A DNA stretch of 37,925 nt from Amoebophrya sp. AT5.2 (taxonomy: Eukaryota > Sar > Dinophyceae > Syndiniales > Amoebophryaceae). The stretch is from the NCBI GenBank assembly GCA_005223375.1, contig RXOD01003907.1:1-37925 (forward strand), read 5' to 3'. How positions within the stretch are numbered: the stretch's first letter is position 1; each line of letters starts with the position of its first letter. Both the position numbers and the translations under genes were made by a program. Below are positions 1 to 10,154 of this stretch, in pieces. Under the pieces are notes generated by a model. That model had not been told where the DNA came from, ran no database searches, and was given only the letters and a program-made list of their open reading frames with translations.

Positions 1-455
1 GTCACGCCCACGATGTCGTGGCTGCCCAGCACGGAGTCGTCATTCAGGCCCTGCACGATCGGAATACCTGTTAGCGACGTTCGGAATTGAAAGATAGGTG
101 CATTTACATAACAAACGACACGTTCTGTTGTTGACGAAAAACTAAAGTCTCGCCCTGATTCACCCACGACTCGGGCCGAGGGTGAAGACCTCGATGCAGC
201 AGCGAACTGCACTGAGTCTCTTCAACTTCAGCTTCGAAGACTCTTAGTTCCGCGATGATTTTCTTCTCCATCGGCAAGAAATGAATCCAGATCGAATCCA
301 AATTTACCGGTCGAGGAGAGCGGGAATCCGTACGGATTGGCGGCAGCGGATCGCTCCGCGCGTGCGAGGGCGCCGACGGCATCGATCTTCTGGGAGAGCG
401 GGAGCTTCGTGAAGGCGGCCTCAGCGGCGCCGATCTGCTCGCTGGTGACGACCAT
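1..455 (-). CDS. Proteorhodopsin-like protein, 5' part only (runs off the left edge)
   Basis: Start of a second type-1 rhodopsin gene whose 3' part lies outside the window. Exon 1 is 455-308 and exon 2 starts at 67, joined by a GTAAAT...AACAG intron in phase 1. The ATG at 455 sits in a good context (AACC before ATGG). The visible product has about 50 residues of helical, non-membrane N-terminus, then GLNDDSVLGSHDIVGV, which is the lead-in to helix A. The tandem neighbour at 2042-4159 has the matching segment SGSVLGSHDIVGST, and both N-termini share an F-x-x-LP pattern, so they are paralogues. No retinal-site residue is visible here, so pump or sensor function cannot be judged. Family assignment rests on similarity to the complete paralogue. 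Confidence 0.8.
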
Positions 456-2041
456 GGTTTTTCCCTTTGATAAGGACCTACTACTACCTCGATATTGCTT
501 TTAATATTCGGCTTCCACTAGAAGATGAAGTTGAGGTTGAAGATGTAGCTTTGTATTTGTGACGGGTCGTTGTACTTACGCGGAGGATTCCTTCTCGTGG
601 ATATCCTATCGAACTCACTACTTAAGCAAGTAGTGCGAAGTCGAGGTGATTCCTGCTAGGGGCTGCTGCACACCGGGTATTCCCTTTCTCTTCCTCTGCC
701 TGCAGTAAGTAGGAAGGAAGTGTGCAAATTTCGCTTGCGAGTCAAGCTCAGGAGGTAGAGAGCACCGGGTCGACGTGCCAAAGTAAATTACCGATAAGCA
801 CTTACGGACACTTTTGCTGCTCAAAAATACTTATTCCGTCGCCCGTATGAAAGGTGAAAAACGAAAAAAAATCAACCGATGCATGTGTACTCGAGTGCCG
901 CACCGAGGATTGCCGCCGCTCGACGGGAACGAAGAAAAGAAACGTCGATCTAGTGATGCCACGTCAGGACACGACGGAGCGAGCCGAATACAGATTGGCC
1001 CGGCATATTTCGCTACGGTGCTTTTGTGGTTGTGATTGTGTTTTTTTCTTTTGTGCCCATCTCGACTCATGCAAACGTCGTCAGCCCATCCGCTCGGAGA
1101 GGCCACAACTTTTGCACTCGCCTTCTCATGTGAAGCATCATCATTATTTCAACAACATGCGACCGTCGTCCGCCGGGTCAGCATTCTCCCGTGTTCTGAG
1201 TGATACTAAACTTCTATCGAACCTACCATGTTGTCTTTTTCTGAAAAACTCTTCTATCGATCCGTGACTGTAACGTATTCAGATATCCTATCTAAGATTC
1301 GACTCTGACCTACATACCTTTAGCGCGAAGTTCTCGCAATCACGAATACTCTCGCGCGTCCGGCGGGCTCTGTCTTCTCTGTCACAGCGTTGTTCGGGAC
1401 AAGTGAGAACGCCCGCTCTGTAGTACACTCGTCCCCGTGCCTGGTGGTTCCCGAACGAGGAGGGGAAGAGATCGAGCGCAGTATTCTCTTCGGTGTGACC
1501 GAGAACGTCACGTCATCTGACCTGCTGAATCTAATGTCTACTCTGATGCTGATGCTTTGTCTGATGTCTCTGTCTGCTATAAACCTAGTACTATCCTGTG
1601 ACCAGCCTGGCGGCTTCAGTTGAGAAAAATCTATTCTGATGAAACGCACTTGTGACGAGGGCTCGCTGCGCCGAGATGTCCGAAACCGAGCAAGGAAACA
1701 TCTGCGACGAGCGACGCCCATGTCCAAGTGAATCTGCTTATCGCGACCTATCGCAATCAGTGGCCTCCTGTCTCTACTACCGTATTAACGCACTACCAGC
1801 TTCCATCGCTGCAGACAAACCCTGTCCGTAACTACCACCTCCTTCTACGGACCCCACGACAAAGTGACGCGTCGATTCTTACCTACGTGGCCGCGATATT
1901 TTAATAAAAAATTGTAGTGCGAGTCGACGGCGCTAAATACTTCGGATGGGATCCTCATGGAAGCGGTTCTTCGAGGGCCCCGCACTGGAAACTAGCAGTC
2001 GTTCAGGAAGGAGGCCCGTCACTGTTTCCGATGGCGGCTGC
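456..2041. other. Intergenic stretch between the tandem rhodopsins
   Basis: No coding exon is supported on either strand. Open frames here have random-looking composition and no recognisable motif. It should contain the 3' UTR of the rhodopsin ending at 2042 and the upstream region of the one starting at 455. Confidence 0.5.
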
Positions 2042-4159
2042 TTAGGCCAGGAGGCCCTTCTTCACGTCCGACTTGGCGGCCGCCCAGATGCAGAGGCCGA
2101 AGGCGCCCTTGTTCACGAAGTCTGTGATGTTCAAGTTATTGCACGGGATATTTTACGCACCATTACCAAATTTAGATTTGTTACATAAAAGATGAGGTCC
2201 TGTCTACGATTTCAATTGCACCAGTCACCAGCCAGAACAGCAACAACACACTGTAACTGCAGAAGCAACAATTTAAGTACCCGCCAGGTTGTAGACGATG
2301 TTGACGACGGAGTCGGCGTGGTAGGAGAAGGTCGGGCCGAGGTAGACCATGTAGTAGCCGATGGGGTACATAGCCCACCCGACTGAGACGATCAGACGCA
2401 GCGTGTTGAACGCCGAGGAGCAAGCCATGCTTACAGAGGAAGGCTCGTGCGCGAAAGGCAATAACATTTAGACATTGCAGAACTCCGGCCTGCTGGCTCG
2501 GGAAACGCGGAGATGAAGCCTGTGACCTGCTTGGCAGGGCGCTAGTTGTGGCTCAGAAAGCGTCGAAACCCGTGCAAAAGGTTTTGAAAAATCTAAATTC
2601 TTTCACGCGTCCACAGTTGCCGGCCAATGTATTCCGCAGTACGGTGTACTTCAGACGTCAGCTGGACATCCTTCCCTACCGCCAAGCTCTCTTAACCCGT
2701 CTGCCGCCCTACTCAATAAGGTCCGCTACGAGCTCTAAGCAAAAGATCGGAATTGATTATTAATGGTACGGCCGCTTTCGCGCATTTCGAACGAGTTCTC
2801 GCCACCCTCGCTTAACTTGGAGTTGGCGTTGCCAGCGGCGGCGCCCGCCTCGCCGCAGAAGATCTCGAAGAGGATGTACAACCACCCGAGCATGCCGATC
2901 ACGAATCCGACGAGCACTGAGCAAGCGCCGACCTCACCCGCGAATCCGCCGACGAGCATGACGATCGAGGCAATCAGCAACCGCCAGAACAACATCACGG
3001 AGACGTTCGTCGTAGCCTGAAGTGTATTAAGCGTTAGGTGTTAGTTCCTTGTCGACCTGGCACGCCCACCTCCAGTCCGAATTCTGGCGCCACCGCGGTC
3101 ATCGGAATTTATCAGTTGTCACCTTTCTTGTAGCCACAAAAATTATTTCTACCTGCAGAATGAGGTAGAACTCGACGATCTGGAGCGGGACGGTGATGAG
3201 CCAGTCCGTGTACCGATAGACCGTGGGGGACTGCTGCGTCTTCACCCATGCGCCACGCATGTAGAAGTAGTTCCAGAACCTGTTGGAGGGGAGTCGTTCA
3301 ACGGAATTATACATCTAAACCACGGACAAATTTGCAAGGATTCGCAATGTTCCATCTGTGAACGCCCGGACCCATCAGGAAACGAAAAATAGACTGCCAA
3401 GGATGAGGTGTCGATGTGCGTTCTAATTTGAAAGTCGAATGAGGCTGCCCGCCGATAGTCGCGAGCGTATGTGGTGTAACAATACGCGATGCCGGTGACG
3501 AGCATGGCGACGGTGACGGATCGCTTCCACTGCACGGGCACGGCGTTTCGTTCGAGCAGGAAGAACACGGTGAAGGCCAACATCATGTTCATCGCGATAA
3601 AGAATGTGGACCCGACGATGTCGTGCGACCCCAACACCGAGCCGGACTCCGTGGAGCTGTGCAAGGGAGTTGAGGCCAAATATGTGTGATTTATAAGAAG
3701 CTGATGCTTCAATTTTGTAATCCGGCGCCGCTTGATGAAATTCTTTGTGAAAGCGAGGGTGTGGGTAGTGCCGCGGAAATATTCACATCGATGCGATGCT
3801 ACATACCGCAGCACAGCTCTGCATACGAGTACAAATGTCCGCTGAGTACACGGGATGTACTATTTATTATTATCTGTCGATGATGCAGCCCGCGTTCTCG
3901 ATCTGCCCTTCCTATTCCGTCACGGAGTAGTAATGAAATCTCAGTACATCCACGGGTGAGTGGGCGGGTTCAGGGAGCGGTCGATCCAGTTCACGATGCC
4001 GACCTGGTCCTCGTGCGGCAGCGACTTGAACCCGGTTTCGATGATTTGGATCGCCTGCTGCGGGTGGTCCGCGATCAAACCCTCGTTGTCCGCGCACAGC
4101 CGTGCGAACGCACGGATCTGCGTCGCGTGGATCGCCGACGGCGCAGTGTCGTACCCCAT
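2042..4159 (-). CDS. Proteorhodopsin-like light-driven proton pump, blue-tuned
   Basis: Type-1 (microbial) rhodopsin of 312 residues, a retinal-binding membrane protein expected to pump protons outward. Six exons keep frame: 4159-3948, 3656-3486, 3279-3153, 3016-2817, 2429-2281, 2121-2042. Residues 1-72 are a helical N-terminal extension absent from bacterial proteorhodopsin; seven helices follow. Helix C reads RYTDWLITVPLQIVEFYLIL, giving counterion D153, T157 and proton donor E164 (the D-T-E pump set), with Arg150. Gln161 occupies the proteorhodopsin-105 tuning site, where Gln means blue absorption and Leu green. Helix G reads DFVNKGAFG, with Asp287 and the retinal Schiff-base Lys291. The usual His of helix B (His75 of proteorhodopsin) is Asn131. 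The protein ends shortly after helix G, as usual for pumps. The match to the family is close through every helix; ion choice is inferred from motif residues. Confidence 0.95.
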
Positions 4160-6276
4160 TGTCTGGCTGTCCGTCTCGAGAAACTTATGAGTACTTCTCG
4201 ACTACCGATATATTTCTGCTAGAGGACCAGGGTTAGGGAGACGCAACTGAATAGGTTCTTGAAAATACTCACCGGGCAGTACGTCGTCTTGCTGCACACA
4301 CTCGACTTCTTTGTGGGGGTTGTGATTAACTACAACTCCGCCATATTTACGTGCCTGACGGGATGCGATGTTTCATGCGCGATGAGAAGTTCCTTGAAAA
4401 CACAGAAAAGCACCCCTTCGGCCCCGGTATTGTACGGGAGAGCATAATGTATATGATGTGACGCACCGCACTACTAGGGTGACACACGATGCGCCGGCGC
4501 ACCGGCTATGTTCGCGCCATCCCTCAAATACTCGCTCCGATGGAAAAAAAGTCAACCGAAACACGCATGAAAACAACCGACTCCAACATGAAAGAGAGTC
4601 GCCTTGGCCTCATGCACAAAGAGGCAATGAAGGAACAAATGCATCGTCTTTGCAAGCGCGCGTGACGTGCGGCTGCCTCACCATGTAGTCCGACTAGGTT
4701 TAGTGCAGATTACCGCGGGGCGCGTTTCAAATTCGAGAGATTGATGTCGTCACTTCCTCTTCAGGTTTAGTGCAAATTGCGCTCTGACTCCGTGGTCATT
4801 ACTACCAAAATCCCCGCCGTTTGGGTTAAACTTACACTGGTGTTACTTATCCTGCTGCGAGCCACGTTGCTTTCAGTGTCGCGCGCGAAGTGACGACGCG
4901 GTTCAGCATGTGTACAATCTTACCAAAATTAAAGCAGTCTTTGATTCGAAGTGAAACAGTTCTTGGCGCCACTTCTCTCCAGATATCATTAGGGAGTGTT
5001 GCCGTCTTCGGGCCTGCTCCAGGGACCAACACCCGTCAACCCAAAATTGACGCTCGAAAAGCCGCTGATGCACTGAGTAGTTCCTGCACGCCATGCTTGC
5101 GTCTGGATGACGTGCCGTGGAAAACCGAGAGGGTCGCGCTAGAAACATCTTTCACCTGCTCGACGTGAGTGCTCGTGAAGCACGCGAGCTCCTGCTGCGG
5201 TCTTGTTTTGGTCCGTGCAAAAGTGAGGGCGCAAGGAACATTCCGTTCCCCTATTCCAGAACCCTATCCCAAAAGATGCTCTCGCTGTTAGTCTGCGAGC
5301 GGCATGTAGGAGGCAAGCGTGAGTGGTGGCGCTCCAGGGCCCCGATGATATCTGAGGCCGCTTCGGGTAGGTGGTGCCGTTTTGCAGCCTGCATCGAACG
5401 TTATTTCGGTATGCTCCGGCGCGCACATGTTACCAGGTTTTCACCCGCGTTCCCCAGTTACGCGGAGACGACCACCTCAGCCCAAGTCATCTTCAGTTCT
5501 TTCGCCATTATCCCACTTGGCGATGCCAGGTCATGCTCTGGGGCATTCTGCGGCGCCGCGTACCGGTACTTCCAACTGTCTTGTACATGGTGCCCAATCC
5601 CGCTCGCCAGTTTTCGCAGCGTCGTAGGCGATGTGCTAAGGCCACACTCGTTGATACGGTCGCTCGCTACTCAACTCACTGCTCGACGCTGGCCGTGACA
5701 TGGATGTGTGAGTGGGAGGTACGCACGTCTCCAAGGTAGTAGCTACGGAAAAGCCGGCATTTGGACCACGCCAACAGACGCGTCCGCTTATTGCTGTCCA
5801 CCAAAATCCGATCGCATCGCGAAAGCGATGATCGCGGCCTCGGCCTAAAGCCCGAGAAGGGGTGCGCATCGTTTTTGCCAGCTCGTGGTAGAGTCGTGGC
5901 GGCGTCCAAATGTATACTACTCAGTGCAGCAGAAGACCTTTTCCTGAGTATACGCTCCTCCCTAGTACTCGACGACCTGTCACTGGCTAATCTCAATAAG
6001 CCTGTTCACGTGGCTCACAAATAATTCGTTGCCCTTTTGTTGTCGCTCTGTGCGCTTTCAGTCGTCCACTCGGCTTCAATTTCTCTCATCATACTTTCCT
6101 TCACAAGAGTTCTCCGGAACAGAACCTTTGCCTTACAAAGTCTCACGACATCAGGCGTCCCTGAACGGAGCGACCACCTTCAACCAAGTTTTTCCATACG
6201 AGTCTTTACATTTGTTGCTAAAAAGTTAGCTTGTGATTCACGTTCACCAGATTCTCGTCAGAGCGAGCTTCTGTAC
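4160..6276. other. Intergenic stretch, no gene seen
   Basis: This 2.1 kb stretch separates the rhodopsin start from the RPS29 stop. I found no supported exon. The longest frame (about 190 codons, plus strand, 5117-5698) has no domain-like pattern and is unlikely to be coding. Confidence 0.5.
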
Positions 6277-6645
6277 TCACTGGTACTTGACGAAGCCGAT
6301 CTGGGTGGCGCGCTCGCGGAAGCACTGACGGCAGATGTTGATGCCGTACTTACGGACCAACGCGTGCTGGTTACCTGTGGAAAATTTGAATGGGTTATTG
6401 AGAGCCCTTGTTCATCAAAAGTGCTCTTGTTTGTCCGAAGCAGGGCACAAGAGGATCTTAATTGGTGTACGATGAGTCTCGATGTAGGATCCTCGAAATC
6501 TAAGAAGTGTTTCAAAAACCACCTCTCACTTCCAAAAATCTAAATATTTGAATTTAGCCCAAATCATGGTTTAGTTACCGCAGACTTTGCACTTGCGAGA
6601 TCCCGGACCGTAGGTACGCGGGTGGACACCGAGGAGGGAGGCCAT
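6277..6645 (-). CDS. RPS29: 40S ribosomal protein uS14 (RPS29)
   Basis: Small zinc-ribbon protein of the small ribosomal subunit head, near the mRNA entry and decoding region. Two exons, 6645-6579 and 6374-6277, joined in phase 1 by a GTAACT...CACAG intron, give 54 residues, the family's usual length. Family blocks are [29 protein letters not shown] and IGFVKYQ. The zinc ligands are the CxxC pairs KCKVC and ICRQC. The start is the ATG at 6645 (MASLLGVHP), close in length to MGHxxxxxSHP of other eukaryotes. The stop TGA overlaps a sequence that looks like a donor (CA then GTGAGT), so a further exon adding a few residues is possible, though plant and animal homologues also stop near KYR. Confidence 0.95.
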
Positions 6646-7153
6646 TTTCGATGTTGCTGGTCTGTGAATCACACTTAGACTCGCGTTTTCGTTTCCCTGG
6701 AAGAAATGACAATGATCAGGAATTCATGGTATAGGTGCTTTATGGGGTCTGACATAAGGTGCTGCTCATCTAAATGCGTTTGCCGCCGGTAATGCACGAG
6801 TGGTTCACGGACATTTAGATCCTTCCGCGCACATGGTGTAGGTACCGAGAAATGTCTGAAGATCAAGATCAGCACACGGACAATTCCAGATCTGCAGGAC
6901 CAGCAAGCTACACGAATTGTTTAGATCAGAAATATCACACACGCAGAACTGTTCTGATCTTGCACGCATTTCTGGTGGCATCGCGCAGCTCCATTTTTGA
7001 CCTTGTTGCGCCGAGACGACGATATTCGACGACATGACAGAATCTGGTTCTTAGGTAACCATGCCTGGATCGCAGCTTTCCGATCTTCGCCTTAAGCACC
7101 TAAAAAGCAGCTTCTGGTGGTGTGAACTCAGGCTCGTATCGAATCCCGAAGTT
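6646..7153. other. Intergenic stretch, no gene seen
   Basis: About 500 bases between the RPS29 start and the stop of the coiled-coil gene to the right. It should hold the RPS29 upstream region and the neighbour's 3' UTR. No motif recognised. Confidence 0.5.
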
Positions 7154-9265
7154 TTACTTTCCCTTCTTTCCGGTCTTCCCACCCGGCGATTTACCGCCTG
7201 GCGATTTACCGCCTGGTGACTTACCGCCCGACGATTTACCGTCTGGCGACTTACCGCCTGCTGACTTTCCTTTCGGGGAGCCAGCTTTGCTCCCCGGCGC
7301 TTTCCCAACGCCTTTTGTTCCCTCCTTTTTTTCTTTGACACCAGCTTTAGTTTTCTGCGGCGACTTCTTCTTCTTCTTTCTGTCCCCGCCGCCGGCGCCC
7401 CCTTCCTCCTGCACCAGCTGGCGGACCTGCTCTTCGTCGTTTGGCGAGTGGAATTCCACGCCCGGGCCCCCCTGCAAGATGGTGTTCTCCTGCTGTTGCT
7501 GCGTCCACGCGGCCCGATTTGGCTCCTCCGGCGATGACGGGGGCCGGTCTGTGTCCTTTGGGGGGCGCGCCTTTGCGGGCTTGTCCTTCCCTCCGTCCTG
7601 GTCGCCGCCGCCGCCGGCCGCGTTAGCGACGGCGGAGTGCCTCGTGGTGCGGTGGCGGTGCTGCCAGAATAGGGCACAGTTACGCTACCAAGCAAATGCT
7701 CTCTCTTCCTATTCTATGTCCATCTTTCCACTAGGACCTATGATCCGCTCCACGAAAGGATCGCACTTGCGCCAACTCCAACCTAACTGCGCGAGTCTCG
7801 CACAGAAGAGCTTCCCAACTGCATATTTGTCCGATAAAAGGGTTCGTGAGGCGACGTTGCGGTCTATCCCAGGCCCTTCCGCCAGCCACGCGACCCCGCC
7901 TCCGACGGTTTGCGGCAAAACGTCCGAACTGCTGCTACTCCCCGGCAATGATTACAGCGAATCTATTTCTCTGGGCCAGAAAAAATGTCTCAGAGCAGCA
8001 GCGGACGCACTTTCGCGCATTTCTAGCTACAATAATTTCCTTCTAGGCACACTCCACGCCCGCACCAGTCTCGCGCTCAAGTGCCACTCCTGTCCCGCCC
8101 ATAACTCCGTCCACGTTGAATTTTTTCCGCTTTGCCGCTTCTTCCGCCTTCGACAGCGGCGCTGCAGTAACCTCTTCCTTCACGTTGCGGCTAAATGGCC
8201 AAGCGCGGAACTTGTCCTCGCCGATCTTCATCACCCGGTCCACTTCCCGGTTCAGAATCCGCAGCTTGAACTCGAGATCGCCCTCCAGTTTTCGCGTCAA
8301 CTCGTTTGTCGACAGCACCAGCTTCTCGCACTTCGTTTTTTCCCGGTGCAGGAGTTTGAGCACTTGGTCGACGGTCTCCTGCTTCCGGTAAATCTCGCGC
8401 TCACACTCGTAGATGCGCTTGTCCCGCTTCGCAATCGCCGCTTCGGCCTTCTGCTCGACCTCGGCAATGGTCTTCTTGGACCAGTCCTTGACGTCCTTCA
8501 GCTGCTCTATGGAGAAAAGAAAGTCCTCCTGCTTCTTTGCCAAAAGAGTGTTCATGAGTGAAATCCTGGATTCGAAGCAGGAAGTACAAGGGCGGAAGCC
8601 GGAATAGGGTTGAGGGCCCGGCGCAACTCGCCATGGTGGGACGCTTTTCGCTTTCGCAGGCACTCCTAGGAGAACATAGCACACGTGGTAGGCAATGAAA
8701 CAAGACGGCGTTTATCCGCTAGCGGCACGTCGGGAAATGAATGCCAAGAGAAGATCTCTGCCGGTTGCGCTGCGGGTTTTACTGTGAACAAGGTGCGGAA
8801 CCAAAGGCGACATCCCTAGAGATCGACGAAAAGCCGCTCCTGTTTACTCCTTCAAAGAAGCCGCACCCTCAAACTCAAGATATCCTCCGCCCAGTTGAAC
8901 TTCCCCCCCCGCGCCTACTCTTCGTCCTTCGAGCTGAGTTTCGCGTCCAGCTGCCTTTTCTGCTCCATCAGGCCGTAGAACCTGTCTTGTAAATCACTCT
9001 TTTCCTCCAGCTGCTTCTCCTCCCCCACCAGCTGCTGCACCCGCATCTGCTTCTTTTCGTACACTTCGATCATTTCCACCACCTTCTGAAACTTCGTGTC
9101 CGTGGACGTCATTAGCTCGCGCATCTGCTCCTTCAGCTTGGCATTTTCCTGTTTTAGCAGTTCATTCTCCCGCGCAAACTCGCTCGTGGTCAAGTTGCGC
9201 CCCGGAGAGAGCTGCCCCTGCTGCGCCAGGGCCGCGAACCGAGGAGGAAGAGCGGCCGGCTGCAT
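7154..9265 (-). CDS. Coiled-coil protein with basic KSPGG-repeat tail
   Basis: Not assigned to a named family. Exon 1 is 9265-8919 and exon 2 starts at 8565; GTAGGC...CCAG in phase 2 joins KDE to EISLMNTLL. The last exon is 7660-7154 after TGGCAG. The donor ending exon 2 is not certain: an in-frame choice at 8106/8105 (GTTATG) gives about 437 residues. Residues about 30-250 are rich in heptad-like E/K/L/Q pattern (for example ENELLKQENAKLKEQM), a clear long coiled coil. The tail is Gly/Asp-rich, then Lys-rich, and ends in five-residue repeats of type GKSPG before GKTGKKGK. Such SP/K-rich basic tails bind polyanions such as nucleic acid or tubulin, but the target here is unknown. A 479-codon plus-strand frame across the same DNA is a shadow: the minus strand carries the coiled coil and phase-matched splice sites. 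Confidence 0.72.
7188..7277 (-). repeat. 15-bp coding minisatellite (GKSPG repeat)
   Basis: Six tandem units of 15 bp, consensus gatttaccgcctggc on the plus strand, start at 7188, 7203, 7218, 7233, 7248 and 7263. Each unit encodes five residues of the basic tail. Units near 7203 are closest to consensus and the right-hand ones have drifted, so copy number may vary between strains. Confidence 0.9.
7661..8105 (-). other. Intron of the coiled-coil gene (left boundary firm, donor provisional)
   Basis: Likely intron between the coiled-coil exon and the KSPGG tail exon. The acceptor TTCTGGCAG before 7660 is clear and in phase 0. Several in-frame GT sites exist at the donor side (8105, and others closer to 8043), so the exact end of the upstream exon is open. 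Confidence 0.5.
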
Positions 9266-10154
9266 AGTCGCGCTCCTGCAACTGCACCCGACTAGCTGTC
9301 ACTTTGATCAGGAGCTCCGAGCGTCGATTTGTAGAGCGAGGGCGACTGATCGTAGTAGAGGAAGTAGCAGTGGCTGCTGGCTGTATCCCGTTTGCTGTAA
9401 ATCCACCTGCTAGGGAATCCGCTGAGCGAAACACGGCCACTTGTTCATCAACCGACCTTGGAGAGTTCTAGGGGTGTACGCGCGTCGGATTCACTGCTTC
9501 GCATGCTCCGAGAAACCCTCCTCACGACTGTTTCAGTTACAGACGAAGACCGTCGCGCGATTGGCGGTGTGGCTGCCTGGCCGTCAGCCAGGCGGATCTC
9601 GGAGCAGCGGGCGGCTGCATCAAGTTGTACGCTCCGTGCTACTGCAGATCCGTTGATTCGGAGATTACGAATCGTAGATGGAGTAGGCCTTTCATCGATA
9701 AATAGAACGAAAAGCAAAATCTACTTCGCAGATTGAAATTGCAGTTGCTCGTCGAGCGATCTGGCGGTAGCGAATGATCTGTGAAGTTGAATATCACATG
9801 ACACTGCCGTGACAAGCACGAGAAGATCGCGATGGCGCCGCTGCCGAATCCACGAAATGACGGGCACGAGTTGCCGGTACGCGCAGCGTCGATGCTTTGC
9901 ACAATATTACGAGGTCAGCGACTTAGTCCTCGTCACTCCCTGGTTGATTGTCGTTATGCAGACCACCGGCACAAATCTTTCACAGCGAGTGTCCTTGCGC
10001 TGAGTCCCATCCGCTATATCGCTTCGCAGCCAGCGCATTTCGCGGCGCGGACGGATTCTATTTTGCATTGCCCATTTCTCGATACGAGTCCCCGCCGTCT
10101 CGGCATCCGCAGCTCCACCCGCCCGTACCGGAACACGAAGCATCCACAGAAGCA
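9266..10154. other. Intergenic stretch, no gene seen
   Basis: About 890 bases between two minus-strand coiled-coil genes. Several frames of 60-190 codons cross it but none has motif content or splice support. Confidence 0.5.

Noticed and set aside
7122..8561. A 479-codon open frame on the plus strand
   Set aside because: It is antisense to a clear coiled coil and to the KSPGG tail, crosses the likely intron, and its Pro/Leu/Phe composition mirrors the repeats on the other strand.
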